Of a stretch of 64,000 bases of DNA, positions 23,661 to 36,957 are shown in pieces. How positions within the stretch are numbered: position 1 is the first letter of the stretch; every line of letters starts with the position of its first letter. The stretch comes from Budorcas taxicolor (Eukaryota; Chordata; Mammalia; Artiodactyla; Bovidae), in NCBI RefSeq assembly GCF_023091745.1, contig NC_068913.1:37454501-37518500 (forward strand), in the 5' to 3' direction. Both the position numbers and the translations under genes were made by a program. A model generated the notes under the pieces. That model did no database searches. It was not told the origin of the DNA and was given only the letters and a program-made list of their open reading frames with translations.

Positions 23661-24164
23661 AATTTTTTTTTTTTCTTTTATGAGTGAAACAGCAACATAT
23701 TTTTGTGTTAATTGAAATAATCTAGGTGAGGAATAATTAATGATTCAGGAGCAATATGGGATAATCCATACCCTATTGAAAATAATGATAAGACTCAATT
23801 TTTTTTTCTCTAAAATCAGGCTCCTTTTAGAACATAAGTTAATAAAAGTGGCTTATTTTGCATAATAAACTATTACCTGGTTCATTATCAGTGTCAAATG
23901 TTGTCCAGGTGGAAAGAGAGATTAAATAGATATGAAAATATATTCAGTTTGATATACTGACAAAGGTTGTAAGTACTACATATGTTTAGAAAATTTATAC
24001 GTAAGGATTTGGAAATAACTCAAAAAGATTAAATGATAACATCAGAATCACATAAGTAGATAATTAAAAAACTGATCTGTCTTCTGCATTTCAGTTCAAT
24101 AATGTCTGTATTACAACTTGCCTGTAATCTAAAAAATTTATTTAGTAATAATTAAAATCTATTT

Positions 24165-24288
24165 TCTGGAGTAAGAAATGACAGCCCACTCCAGTATTCT
24201 TGCCTGGGAAATCCCATAGACAGAGGAGCCTGGCAGGCTACAATCCAATGGGTCGCAAAGAGTCAGGCACTAATGAACACACACACAC
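24165..24288 (+). repeat. Bov-A monomer SINE with TSD
   Basis: A single Bov-A unit lacks the tRNA head and ends in a CA run. An exact 11-bp target duplication AAAATCTATTT lies at 24154-24164 and 24289-24299. Confidence 0.92.
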
Positions 24289-25129
24289 AAAATCTATTTA
24301 ACAATATATGTAAAGCACTTTTCTAAATGTAATTGATCTATAGAGGTTCACAGAGTGGTAGAAGTTACTAATATTACCATACAAAGGTATCATATAAAAA
24401 GTGTCCTGGAATTAAGAACATATGTGAATCACTGAAGTCTGCACAGTCATCAGTGTCATCCCCCCAGCAGGGTGGGGTGAAGGAGAGCTATATTATGAGA
24501 CACTTTGATTGTGTCCTGCTTATGCATAAATATGGAAGGAACTTACAAGAGTATAACTTAAGTAAAGGTAAATTTTTCTGGTATTAAACCCAGTCAACCT
24601 GTTTTTTTGGTTACAATAGATTTTTTTCTTTTAAATAGTGGGTTTACTATCTATAAATTATTGAGGAGATAAAAGTTTTTATATGCAATTGCTTTTTGTA
24701 TGACTTCAATAGCCTAAAATTTGGCTCTATTAAGGACTTCTTACAGTGAGGGTCTTTCAATATATGTGTAAAATATAAATTTATGGATATTTTAAAAATG
24801 AATGTCATTGGGTCTTTTTAATAAAATTTGATGAATGCCTCTCAAGAACTTGTAATATACCTTTTGCATCTTCCTGAGTCCTTTAAACATGCTATTTTAA
24901 TCCTATTAATTAAAAAGAGGCATAAATTAAAACTAAAGTGCTTTTTACTTAGAAAGATACTCATAAAGAGGTTTATTTCACTAAAGCCACAGTTAGCCAG
25001 ACAGTCTAGAAAATAAGACAAATATTTCAGCAATCCCAATGGAATGGTGAAGTGGGGGAAGTGATAGAAGTGTACTCATTGATCTTAAAATATAAAATAT
25101 AACTGTAGTGGGTGATTGGGCTTAGAGTT

Positions 25130-25320
25130 AGAAGACCTAGATATGTTTTTACTCTCTCTTTGGCGTGTACTGTTCTTACACCATTAAAATAGTTGGTTGC
25201 TCTTTCTGAGTCTAGGTTTTCTTATCTGAAAATTATATATAGATAATCCTTCTGGTTCTCCTTAAGGATCAAATTAAATACTAGAGGAGAAGCTCCTTAG
25301 ATGTAATAAAGCACAAAATG
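25130..25320 (+). repeat. MIR SINE remnant
   Basis: A decayed sense MIR: 'ttctgagtctaggttttctt atc' region, then 'aaggatcaaattaaatacta' and the terminal 'taataaagcacaaaatgg'. Confidence 0.6.
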
Positions 25321-25764
25321 GATATTATGATAGGCTTCAGAGAGAAACCAAATATATTATTGAATTAATTGAAGTAAGGTGGGAAGAAAATTCAAGGCCT
25401 TTAAAAATATATTTTGGCATTGTGGATATAATTTCTTATGCCACAAATAATAGGAAATTCACTTAAGTCGATAATAAATCATAACTTGTCTTTACATTTT
25501 CCTTCCAGGTTAATGGATATTAAATGGATTACTTCTCTTCTTTGTATGAGAAAACTGAGGGGGGAAAGCTTTATATGTCATTGGTTGAAACTAAGTAGGT
25601 CATTTATCACTTATAGCAATTAAGCTAGTTGTAAGTTAATCACATTGATCAAATCTGTTCATCCCTAACTTATTCTAACACTGTAGTATTGTATAGGAAC
25701 AACAATAATTTGGCTATTTTGTGTAAATTAACACACCATCATTTAAGGGTTTGAGAGAAGCTCT

Positions 25765-26005
25765 AGTGTGGGGAGGAAAGTGTCCAGCACTTCAGAGCAA
25801 TGGGCCCATGGTTTTCTTTAGTGTTGCTACTCCAACTGCAGTGTAAGTAGCAGCAGTACCAGCATAAATGAGAAACTCGTTAGAAATGCAGAATCTTAGG
25901 GCCTCCCTCAGATGCCTCAGTGAGAATCCGTTATTTTAGCAAGAATCTGAGCTGATTTGAATGCATGTTAATGCTGAGAAGCACTGCTTTACAGTGCTTT
26001 ATTTC
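25765..26005. repeat. MER5A-like hAT DNA transposon remnant
   Basis: The segment 'ttagaaatgcagaatcttag' is followed by 'cagtgagaatccg', a 'gcaagaatctgagctgattt' stretch and 'atgctgagaagcactgcttt'. This is the pattern of the non-autonomous MER5A family. Confidence 0.75.
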
Positions 26006-27062
26006 TGAAACCAACCCCTGATACACACACAAACAGGAATACTTGGATGTCACAACAGGAATCTCTCATGATTACAGAGCACTAGAGCCACAGTGGGGTC
26101 TCCAAATGGCACATTAACCTCTCTGAATTATTAATAAGCTTGCAATAAATTCTGATTTAAATGGAAGGTAGAAAACTCAACACAAACAAGAATCACTCCT
26201 TTGAAAAAATCAGTTAAATGTTTATTAGACTTCTTATGTGAAAAAAAGAGGTGATGAATTGCAGTGATAATTAAGACTTATTTTTATCTGCAAGGGCTTC
26301 TAATCTTTTTAAAGGATGGAATAACTGCAAAAAGACTGATGCCATAGTATTATGGTAAATAAATCAAAACACTTAAAAGAACTTCAGAAGAGGTTGGGTG
26401 TGAAATTGAACTTGGAAAATTGGAAGAAATTTAGTTTATTGAATTTAACTGTTTGTTGGTATTAGATAATTTGATCATGAAATTCTGACAATTCTAATTA
26501 GGGGAAAAAACAGAATATATAACTTCATGTGGATTGGAGAGGGATTGGCGAGGGATGGGAGCAGAGAACAAAGTTGTTTAGGAACCTGTTGCAGCAGTTT
26601 TGAGAAGTAGTAATATGGCTGTTTGCCTAGCTGACAATAGGAATAAATGTTTGAGGAAGAAGAATGAAAGATTTACATAAGAAAATCTACAAGGCTTTAA
26701 ATTTACCTGGATGTTGAGGTGAGGGAAATGCAATAGCCTTGGAGGTACCAATTATTTAAACAGGGGAATAAAAGAGTAAGGGAATAAGGAAGAAGAACTA
26801 AAAACGATTCTGCTATCCTGAGCCTGAGAATTCAGTTATGTCATTAAAGTCATTGTAATTGGTAGGATGAGGTGGCTGAGGGGAAAATGACAATATCAAG
26901 CTAGCTATTGGAAATTCTGAACTATGACTTGGGAGATGCAATGGGGTTTTAGGTGTATGTTTTGAAATCATCAGTAGAGAACTAACACTTCATGAGAAAA
27001 TGGTTATAGGAAACTAAATGGAAAAGCTTATTTCATTGTTTATGCCCTACTGCCTGAATTAA

Positions 27063-27294
27063 GGGGCCTTCCCAGGTAGCTCTAGTGGTAAAAACCCTGC
27101 CTGCCAATACAGGAGACATAAAAGACACAAGTTTGATCCCTGGGTTGGGAAGTTCCCCTAGAGTAGGAAATGGCAGCTCACTCCAGTATTCTTGCCTGGA
27201 GCATTCCATAGACATAGAAGCCTACATAGGCAGGATACAGTCCATAGGGATGCAAAGAGTCAGACACGACTGAAGTGACTTAGCATGCACGCAT
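27063..27294 (+). repeat. Bov-tA SINE, plus strand
   Basis: The tRNA-like head ('tctagtggtaaaaaccctgc') and Bov-A part end 'ctgaagtgacttagcatgc'. A short target duplication AATTAAGG occurs at 27057-27064 and 27300-27307. Confidence 0.92.
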
Positions 27295-30191
27295 GTTTAA
27301 ATTAAGGAGGACATTATTCTATGACTGTATTTTGAATCTCCCTCTTGCAATTCCATAAGCGTATTCTGATTCAAATTCCATGCACATCTCTATAGAATTA
27401 TCTTCCTTAGGTAAGAGAGAGGACCCTTTCTGGACAAATCCTAGAGAAAAGTTCCATGGATAACTGACATCTGTTTGTTCTAAATGAAAAACCAAATGGA
27501 CATTTCCCTGAATCAATGGAAATTAATTTTCAAATCAGATGTCATGCTGAATGCCCAGCATAATAAATGAAAAACAAAAAAGACATATTCAGGCCAATCA
27601 TTTTAAATTTTATAATAGCAGAGTGAGGAGGGAAAAAGAAAGAAAAAATAAAAAACAGAAGACAGTCAAATCCTTGGGGCACTGATGGCATGAGACTTCC
27701 AAACTATGACTTTGGATATATGGAAAATTTCAAAAATCTAAGTCACAGACACTTCTGGAGATGTGCTCACCAAAATAAGAAAATAAATCAAAGAATGAAG
27801 ACATGAGATCCAGGAAAGATGGGAGTCATACCAGGAGAGAAGTTGAAAAAAGTCTGAGAAAGTATTACTCAGGCCAGAGAACAGACAGTTCAGATTGGAG
27901 CAGGAGGAAGAAAGAGTCTAGGAGTGGGTATTCCTGGAGAGAAACAAAAACATATGACAATTTCATTTGAAAATGTTATGGACACAGTTTTCAGAAGGTG
28001 TGGAAAGGTTTGACTATGATCTTAATGAAGTCAAAGCAAATGTCACAATTAAGAAATTGTTAACAAAACCAACATATTGTTCAAGAAAGTAAGGATCATT
28101 AAAGAACAGTTTTTCTAAGTAGGGAAGAATATTTACCTTGTACTAATAATGGAATGATTAAATATAGCTTTCATAAAAATGGATATTCTATAATGTTAGG
28201 GACTTGGTTGGAGGGAAAGAGTTGGCATAAGAAATCTAAAATTCTCAGTTTCTGTAAATAATAATTCAATAGAAATGTCTGAGTGATTGAAAGAATAGTA
28301 ATGCATATATATTATTTGTAAATAAGAAAATAAATAGAAAATAAACTAGTAAATATGTCAATAGATTCTAGATTGGAGGTGGACAGAGAATTGGAGATGA
28401 CAGATGGGCTTATATATGCTTCTTAACATTACTTATATATATATATGCTTAACTTTGATTAGTGTAATTTAAAATTATTATTGTAAAATATTATGTTAGT
28501 CTCATAACTCTGCTCTGTAAATTAACTTGTATGCGTCTTTGCTTGAGGAATTATTTGCTGTTGTCATATTTGTCTTGCTATTTGGAATCAATAATAAGTG
28601 ATGTATTATAAAATAAAATGTATTGACATTTTTGAGTTTTTTAAAATTAAATTCACATTCTAAATTGAAAACAAATTTATGCTCACTTGTGACATGGTGT
28701 TTAGACTTTAAGTATTCCTTAAAATTTGAGAAGGAAGACATTCTCAATACCTTAAAGTGAATTAAGAAAGTAATTGTCAAAGTAGAATGTATCGTTCCTA
28801 AAATTATCCTGTCAAGTATTTCTGAGGCAGTTTATTCTGTCATTTATTGCATTGTTCTGGAAATGTATCAGTTATTTATAATGTTAGCTTTTTTTATAGG
28901 TCAGTAGCAAAATTTATTATGGCCAAGCTTTTGAGAATTTAAAACTATTCATTCTTACTCAAAGAATTTAAAAGGGATCCATAATCATAAATTATGAATC
29001 TGACATGTGATGGATTATAAAAGGCATCTATTGTTGAAAGCTGGCCAAATAAGAATAAACCTGTGATTTAAAAGCATGGATGTAGATGAAAATGTGATGG
29101 TGTAAAATTACCACACTCCTATTCCACGTCTTGTCCTGGAAAAAATGTAGCTCTGATGATATAATAGACTGTACTTGTTCCTAGTATATGTTTCCCTATG
29201 TGGTGTCACCTGATTTATTATTGATATAGATAATGATCTGTCTGAGACCTAATGAACAGAACGGTTTCCAACATTCCATTGCAGATGAGCAAATGAGAAT
29301 TTGATTTCTTTTTCTTTCTGATTTGAACTTGCATTATTTTGCAAGGTAGAGTTAGACTTTTCATCTAGAAAAATAGAACAGTAATATATTCTTATAATTT
29401 AATCTTTTTGTTGGGATTTTAAGTTTGAATAATATTCTTTATATATTTTGAGCAGTTAGCTATGGAGACTTAAGCTTCATACATAGAGAATAAGCACTAT
29501 GTTTGATAGGTGAAGGTGAGCGATCTTGGTCACCAAAATCTTTTCATATAGTCTCAGGCCTCAGAAAACCAATTGAAAGTCAGGTGGGGCCAATTTAAAA
29601 TGAGCTCTCTTTCCAAAGGTTAAATCCAAGAAAGAATTCTTGCCTTGCCTTGGACAAAAAGCAGGAGAAATACAGGTTCATAGCGGGCCAAAGAGACTCA
29701 GTGAGTCACAAAATTAGGGACTAATTTTCATTTTGGAATGAACAGTTTGCTCTCTTTACTCAACTCCTGACCCAAACAGAGAACAGGCTTTGGGGAAGTT
29801 GTGAGATTTGAAGTTTGTAGTGAGGTTGGTTTGACAGCCAGAACATTTCTGGAAACTGTGGGATCAAGAGGTTCCATAGAAGGAGTCTTGGGAGACTGGC
29901 AGTCATGGAAACCCAGGGAATTCAGAAGTCAAGAGGAAGAAGCTGAATTTATGGAGAAGGCAGGAATGAAGACACCTTTATGTCTTTATTTAGATGATGT
30001 TGCAGAGAACACACTAGAGGTGTGACTGTGTTCAAGAAACGTCAGAATAGCCCTAACAATATAATGGTTATTTCTTTGAAGAAAAAGATGAGCAGGTAGG
30101 GTAAGAATTTGTACTTTTCTGCTGAATATACTGAATGGTAGGGAAAAGTAACAGAGTTGTGTGTATGTGTGTGTTTGTCTTTCTTTCATTC

Positions 30192-30248
30192 TTTTTTTTT
30201 TTTTTGGCAAGTGCCGAGTCCTAACCAATGGACCACCAGGAGATCCCC
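30192..30248 (-). repeat. CHR-type tRNA SINE fragment, minus strand
   Basis: Only a T-run plus the reversed head ('aaccaatggaccaccaggag') remains. Confidence 0.75.
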
Positions 30249-31304
30249 AGGGTGACAGGGTTTTGATCTGGATTCATTTTGGCTATAAGCTTTTTCTGCT
30301 GAGGAATTTGACTGGAAACTGACTTTGCTCAAAGGTGATTTTATTTTTACCCCATGAAAATCTGCCCTTAATAACTTTGATTTTCTCCTTTAAAAAAAGA
30401 GCTTCCTGTTAAGTGTTCTTTAAAGGATGTGGGAAGCCATTTTTTAACTATGTAGTCTTCTCAAGAGAGAGATTGTCAGCTCCACCCAGTTTAGAATTTC
30501 TGGCAATAAATTCAGGATTTCAAGGGTTTGGGATTTTGTTCATTTAATAGTGAACATTGAGGAAGTCTGTGTTGCCTAATCCTAAATTTGTTAGATTCCG
30601 CGTGACTGGCCACTCCTTTCCTTTCTGGGGTGAAGAGGAAGAATGTAGAACATCAGGTCAAATATTTCTTCAGGCTGAAAGAACAATTATATGAAGGGAC
30701 ACTACAGGGAGATATAAAGACTTCTTTATAGAACAAGCCGTTGTTTCAAATAGGAGCAGGAATTGTGAGATCTTCCACCTTCCGCTCACATAGAGGGGCA
30801 TGTGGCTGTGAGTCAGGGGGTTCATTGCTGTCCTATTCCACCATGAAGAACAAACTGGTTTTGTGAAGCCCACTTAACCATCCTGAACCTCATTGAATTG
30901 GTAATAGAGAATTCAAACAGCATTATCAAGATCTCCCTTTAGCTCTAATTACGTTATACTGTATTTCTGTTCTTCCCAAAGGTTAGAGACTACCTGTTCC
31001 AGGGAATAGAGCAATGGCCTGGAGTAAACAGATGAATGAGTTACTTGATATGTGTCCATTTAAGTTTGTTATTTGATATGTGTCTGTTTTAACAGAGTTC
31101 AATGTATGGTTCTAATGCCGTAGAACTTCAGTGTTGGAAGGTGATCAGAGACCATTTGGTTTCTCTATCCACCATATTGGCAAGAGCTGTGTTATTTGGC
31201 TTGCTAATGAAGACAGAGAGGAAGCTCTTTCTATTTTACTGTTAAAAGTATTTAACAATCTACTACTGTGGTACCATTGTCCTTTGTCACAAGTACATTC
31301 TCAA

Positions 31305-31455
31305 GACTTCCCTGGTGGTCCAGTGATTAAGACTCCATACTTCCAATGCCAGGGGCATGGATTCGATCCCTGCTTGGGGAACTAAGATCGTATATGCCCT
31401 GTGGTGCAGCCAAAATAAATAAGGTCTTCAGCTACTAGAAGTTAAAAAAAAAAGA
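31305..31455 (+). repeat. CHR-type tRNA SINE, plus strand
   Basis: The head 'gacttccctggtggtccagt', the box-B-like 'ggattcgatccctgc' and an A-rich tail are all visible. A possible 7-bp duplication ATTCTCA lies on both sides. Confidence 0.9.
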
Positions 31456-31772
31456 TATATTCTCATTTTTTTTTTGTGGATGAGCATTTTCTCCGCACTA
31501 GGCTGTGAGGTCCGTAAGAGTGGAACTTGTTAGCAGAGTTTTTACAGCATATGCAGAGAACCTGGTGATCTTAGATGAGTCAGTTGTTTGCCTTCAGAAA
31601 TCTAGTTTTATGAAGGTAGAGACTGACTTGTTGTGTTAGAAATGAGAAATTATTTTAAGTATGCTATTAACTCTATGTGGGAGACATACAATTTATCTGT
31701 GCCTTTGGTAAGGTAACAGGAGATATTGATGAACTCTGGATATACTCTTTAGCAACGCACACATACATACAA

Positions 31773-31997
31773 GGGGACTGCCCGATGGTGTTAGTGGTAA
31801 AGAACCCACCTGCCAATGCAGGGGATCTAAGAGACTTGCGGGTTCAATCCCTGGGTCGGGAAGATCTTCTGGATAAGGGCATGGCAACCCACTCCAGTAT
31901 TCTTGTCTGGAGAATCCCATGGACAGAGGAACCTGCTGGGCTACAGTCCATCAGGTTGCCAAGAAGCAGATACGACTGAAGTAACTTAACATGCAGG
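31773..31997 (+). repeat. Bov-tA SINE, plus strand
   Basis: The head 'gggactgcccgatggtgtta' and Bov-A part end 'ctgaagtaacttaacatgca'. Imperfect target duplication: cacatacatacaa before and cacatgaatacaa after. Confidence 0.92.
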
Positions 31998-33189
31998 CAC
32001 ATGAATACAAATATAGGAAAATACTATGCTCTTTATAGGAGTTTTGAACCACAGAACCATCCTGTTGTAATGGTTTCTTGATTATGGATTATGAACATCT
32101 TGTCTGTGTCATCATTCAATTAAAATCCATCCTGTGCAGGGTTTTCATAGTTAAACTAGTAAATGATTAATCATAACTTTGATGTATTTATTTCAGAAAT
32201 AATCAACTGTAGATTTTTCAAGAATCTATTGATAGAACAAGAATGGGAATTTGAGGCCCTGGTTGAGTGAGATTACAAACTGAGAACAAGGTGATAGGAA
32301 AATGAACTGCTAAAAGAACAGGAGTGATTATGGTGGCTTAGGTCAAAGGTTTAGGTAGAAAGAACAAAGAATGCATTTAGGACCTAGAGGTCTGCAGAAA
32401 GGTGGGGCTGGTTAAGTAAGTACAGAGCAGACCCCCTCTGAATGGCTTTTATGAAGCAACCCATTCAATCCACCACCAAAGTTGGGGGCGGGGGAAAACA
32501 AGATGATGTCTTTGTTAAAAAGACTTATAAACTGTGGACAATTTAAAAAATTATATGCCTAAGACTTGCTGGTTTAAGGAAAGAAAAAATAAAGCTTGGA
32601 AATATATTGCCAAATTATTAGTCTTTAACTTGCATGAGTTTTCAGCCTGCAGAGCCAGCATTCATATCTGATTCCTGAAATCCTGAGAGTATATCAGCTT
32701 TAGGTGTTAAGATACAGACTCTGGATTTAACTTTTTTTTTCCCTAGGCTTTTGTTGATGATCCCGTGGAAACAAAAGTGAATTTGCTTGGTTTGGCAGAA
32801 ATGCGAGAAAGATAAGCTGCTTGGGGGAGAGGGAACCTGTTCCATTCCCTGTCCCAAGATCTTTTCAAAATGTGTCAACCTGAGAAATTTTCATATGTAA
32901 TGTCTGAATCTAATTATTTACTTTGGCTGCCAAGCATCGGTAAAGCATGCTCTAATCGGTTTGATGCTAACATTGTCACAAGGCAACATTAAATCATTTT
33001 GAAATGATAATACTTAAGGTTAGTCAATATTTTTGCAGCTGTTTTTCCTAAAACTAAACTTGATAAAATTGGTTATGGAAAACGAAAATAAAGCAAATGA
33101 TGATGTCCTTTATTTTCCTCATTTAAGTAGACAGAAAATGAGATGCAATATCCTAAACATCTTCCTCCTCCCCTTAGTACCACCATAAT

Positions 33190-33890
33190 TCAGGGACTTA
33201 CCATCTTTTAGAAACTTTAGGATAGTCTCTCTGCCCCTGTGTTTCCTGATTCTCATCCATCCTGAACACAGCAGCTAGACTTACGTTTGTAACGCTAAGC
33301 TATACTCTTTATCACTTTCTCTGCATAAAATATTTTATTGGCTTTCAGTTACATATATAATACCTAAGCTCTGCAGCCTAACGGTTTACACAGTGACTAC
33401 TTTGAGACAGCCTAATTTTTCACTGCCCCTACCTCTTCTCTCTGTTCCAGCATACTGGACTACTGCAGTTCCACACATATTTATTAAGTTCTCAATTTGT
33501 CTCAGACTCTGAGCTGTGTGCTGAGGGTTCTAAGATAAGTAAGACCTGGTCTTTGACCCGAAGGAACTCATACCCCATAGTAGGAAATGCATTAAACATG
33601 CAATATGTAAGCATAATATAAGATGGTATATACCCTGGTACAATCCATTTGAGTGTTCCTCTGCTTGGAGTAAAATGTTTTTTATATTTTTCCTGTAAAG
33701 CTCTGTCTACCCTTCAGGAATGTTTGTAAATATCACCTCCTTCTGTAAGGTGATACATAATTAATTGCTTGAAAGATCTGTTAACATTTTGTGTATACTT
33801 CTATTAGAATTTATTTTGCTTGTATTGTATTATCTATGCCTATCTATTTGTATATGGATCCGTGAGCCCCTAACAGCGAGGCTCAGCCAT
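33190..33890 (+). mobile_element. L2 LINE 3' remnant, plus strand, interrupted
   Basis: Decayed L2-type sequence: 'gaacacagcagctagactta', 'ccagcatactggactactgc' and then 'tgttcctctgcttggagtaa'. Between about 33475 and 33640 there is a different repeat-like piece ('gagctgtgtgctgagggttc'). The boundaries are approximate. Confidence 0.6.
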
Positions 33891-34089
33891 CCCACAACCT
33901 TGTTTACATGCTTAATACTTAATACTTTCTAAGCTTATAAGTATTTGTAGACAAAATAGCTTTTTAATGTTATTTCAAAATCATTTTAAAAAACACAGAG
34001 ATGTTCTAATCTTCATGAGTCAGATTTAATGGAAGATGAGATGATACTCCTTAATAGAACTCATTTGGTCCAAACCAGAGTTTAATATT

Positions 34090-34440
34090 CAAAGTAACAC
34101 TGTTTATTGAACTTCTCCTATCTTTAGGACATTGTTCTAAGAACTTCATAAAGTTACCTCCTTTAATCATGGGAATTATGAGTTGGGAAATATGACTTCC
34201 TTTTTATAGATTATAAATCATTATTATAATAGCTAATAGTTACACAGCACTGCCAGGCACTATTCTAATGCTGGTCATATGTTTACTCATTATTCTTCAC
34301 ACTTTCATGATTTATTACATTGTTTCTATCCATCATTATTCCCATTTTATAGATGAGAAAACGAAGGCAGGTTAACTTTCTTGCCCTAGATCATACAGCC
34401 AGAATTGCAAAGTCCAGTAAAATATAATGGACTTTAATAA
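34090..34440 (-). repeat. Two adjacent MIR-type remnants
   Basis: The left piece (about 34090-34200) is very decayed. The right piece (34220-34440) is clear, with 'cagcactgccaggcactatt' and 'cccattttatagatgagaaa'. Both read antisense to MIR. Confidence 0.68.
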
Positions 34441-34579
34441 GTGACAAGTGATGTTATTTTTTTCATGTTATTTAATAGTCTAGGGTTGCAGAAAATGAGA
34501 AGGCATGATTAGTACTTGGAGAAAGAAATATTGAAAAGATTTGGGTTCCTGTAAACTCAGAACTAAATTTAAATTTATT

Positions 34580-34690
34580 TCCTTTTTTGTTTGTTTTGTT
34601 TGGCCATATCACATGGCTTACGGATAGTTCTCTTAGTTCTCTGACCAGGGATTGAACCTAGGCCCTCAGCAGTGAGGCCCTCATCCTACC
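34580..34690 (-). repeat. CHR-type tRNA SINE, minus strand
   Basis: A T/G-rich tail is followed by 'ctgaccagggattgaaccta' and a decayed reversed head. Confidence 0.78.
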
Positions 34691-34983
34691 AATAGGCTTT
34701 AGACCTAAATCTGAATAGAAATGTGTCTATATCACAATCACAACTGAAAGACTTAGGCCTTGTAACAGCCCCAAAATAAATGGAGACTGGGACTGAGGTT
34801 ATATTATCAGCTTTGCCACTGTTGTTTTGTGACTTTAGGGCATCTGACTTCATCTTGATGGAATTAAACACCTTCATTTATAAAATCATGAACTGGCATA
34901 AATTAAGTTTTAAGGTCCCTTCTCACTTTATAATTCTGATTCCATGACTGGTTCAGGATCACATCTCCTTCAGGTCTCCTTCA

Positions 34984-35203
34984 GACTTCCCTGGTGGCTC
35001 AGACGGTAAAGCGTCTGTCTACAATGTGGGAGACCCAGGTTCGATCCCTGGGTCGGGAAGATCCCCTGGAGAAGGAAATGGCAACCCACTCCAGTACTAT
35101 TGCCTGGAAAATCCCATGGACAGAGGAGCCTGGTAGGCTACAGTCCATGGGATCGCAAAGAGTCGGACACGACTGAGCGACTTCACTTTCACTTTCACTT
35201 TCA
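34984..35203 (+). repeat. Bov-tA SINE, young, plus strand
   Basis: This is a full-length, little-diverged copy from 'gacttccctggtggctcaga' through 'ggttcgatccctgggtcggg' to the gactgagcgacttcactttc tail. It appears to be the most intact Bov-tA in the window. It forms an inverted pair with the next SINE, 46 bp away. Confidence 0.96.
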
Positions 35204-35249
35204 GAATTCATTACTTCTACGTTTACATCTTCCTGTATATGTGAACTTT

Positions 35250-35475
35250 GTGTGTGCATGCTCAGTCATGTCCAACTGTTTGTAACCCTATGGACTGTAG
35301 CCTGTCAGGCTCCCTGTTCATGGAATTCTCCAGGCAATAATACTGGAGTGGGTTGCCATGCCCTCCTCCAGGGTGTCTTTCTGACCCCGAGGATCTTTAT
35401 GACCCAGGGATCGAACCACTATCTCCTGCATTTCCTGCATTGCAGGCGGATTCTTTACCACTGAACCACTGGGAA
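35250..35475 (-). repeat. Bov-tA SINE, minus strand
   Basis: A reversed full-length copy runs from 'gtgtgcatgctcagtcatgt' to 'accactgaaccactgggaa'. It contains a short repeated piece (ctcctgcatttcctgcattg). It ends 448 bp before SEMA3D exon B. Confidence 0.93.
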
Positions 35476-35923
35476 CTAGGCAGTGTGTAATCTTCCAAAC
35501 ATAGATATCATAAAAAGTAGAAGGGGGAAAAAAATGTCTGAGATTTATCATATACTTAGTTGGCTGCTTCCTTTGTGTATATTGATCATTTGATCAGTTT
35601 GCAAATCTTACTGTAGCTGAATGCATTAATTTATAACTTAAGAAAGCAAACAGGATTGTGAAAAATTTTGTATTTATTGCTTTTCTTCTAACATGTTTTA
35701 TATTTATTTTGATAATAATATAAACACATCAATAAAATAGAAGTATAAGTTGAATCTTTCTAAACAAGTGTGTGCTAAAATCTGTCTGTGGTTTGCATAT
35801 ATATAAATTGGAATTTTCATGATGTATATATGCATTTACAAAGTGGAATGGTGTGTATATGGAAGCAAATAAATATTTTGCTTAATAAGAATTTTTTTTT
35901 CTATCCTTTTTATTTTCCCATAG

Positions 35924-36084
35924 ACTTGCTGCTTTCAAATAGCTGTATTCCCTTTTTGGGCTCATCAGAAGGACTGGATTTCCAAACTATTATGTTAGAT
36001 GAGGAGAGGGGCAGGCTGCTCCTGGGAGCCAAGGATCACATCTTCTTGCTCAGTCTGGTTGACTTAAACAAAAATTTTAAGAAG
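35924..36084 (+). CDS. SEMA3D: SEMA3D coding exon B: start of sema domain
   Basis: The acceptor (T-rich tract, then TAG at 35921-35923) opens with two bases that complete an Asp codon (residue 51). Then come residues 52-104, beginning LLLSNSCIPFLGSSEG and ending DLNKNFKK. This is the first blade region of the sema beta-propeller, with the family signature LDEERGRLLLGAKDHIF. Cys58 is conserved in SEMA3D as I recall it. The donor is GAAG|gtcagt at 36085, phase 0. The 161 nt length (2 + 53 codons) fits the phase-1 donor of the previous exon exactly. One place differs from the human sequence I remember: Ile-Met before LDEERG where human has two Leu. The intron before it is 18,769 bp. Confidence 0.95.
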
Positions 36085-36957
36085 GTCAGTTTATTTCTGT
36101 CTAGTTGATTGGATGCATTTATTTTCATCTATGCTCCTTTCCGTCTCTTTCGTTTTAAGTGATTCAGCATCAAATGCAGTAGGTCATGTGCATGTCAAAA
36201 AAGAACATATTAAAAGAACGTATTGCCTCTGATACATATTTCTGGATTTTATGGATTTAAACACATATGCATGCTTTTTGTTAACACTGAGTGTAATACT
36301 AAAACCTTTGAAAATACGAATGAAAGGTATGAAAAGTTAATAAATGGATGCTAACAGAAATGCAAAGTTTTAGATTTAAAAACTAGAAATGAGTTATTCA
36401 TGAAGTATTAACATTTATATCTGTAGCAATTATTATAAATTTTTGAATTAATTTTCAGTGAACATATAAGCATACTTTAAAATGATAGTATGACTCCGGT
36501 AGCATTTTAAACCACGCTGTCTTCTCCACATTCTAATTTTACATTTAAACAGATTTCTTCTATGAATTACTCACATTCAGATAGTAAGGATGAACAATGC
36601 CTCAATTATGGGCTCATTAACAACAATCTTACCACTTAAAGAAATATATGCTCAAAACTGAAAAGCAATTACTATTGTATTCTACATTTTCAGCTAGCAC
36701 TGTGATATGCAAAGCAAGGATGGCCACACTGTCTTAATTATTATTAACTAATATTGTAACTTAGTAAATATCAATATCTATGCAAACAAAAATGGATATC
36801 AAGACTAGAGGAGTTGAATGACTAATGAGAAGACATATGATCATTCTGCATCTGTAAGGTATACTTGGTTGTTTTTTCTTTCTCTTCTTTTCCATAAGAA
36901 ATCCTATTGCAAAAGAAATACTAGGAACCATTGCAAGGTTTCAGGTCAGTAGTTCCC

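Larger units (their letters stand above)
17155..35923 (+). other. SEMA3D: SEMA3D intron between coding exons A and B
   Basis: This intron is 18,769 bp with GT at 17155 and AG at 35922. It holds a solo-LTR-like block (17425-17900), Bov-tA and CHR-type SINEs, MIR, MER5A and L2 remnants, and an unassigned diverged repeat around 22700-23660. I assign nothing to 17901-18816, 19530-21200, 21960-22690, 23670-24150, 24300-25130, 26010-27055, 27310-30190, 30250-31295, 32000-33180 and 35480-35900. These are AT-rich, with short purine-rich patches. No second gene or RNA gene was seen. Confidence 0.85.

Noticed and set aside
29801..30025. 74-residue frame rich in Glu
   Set aside because: It has no splice context and no resemblance to a known protein; such lengths occur by chance in intronic DNA.
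34984..35060. tRNA gene with box A and box B
   Set aside because: It is the tRNA-Glu-derived head of a Bov-tA SINE. The same applies to the other SINE heads.
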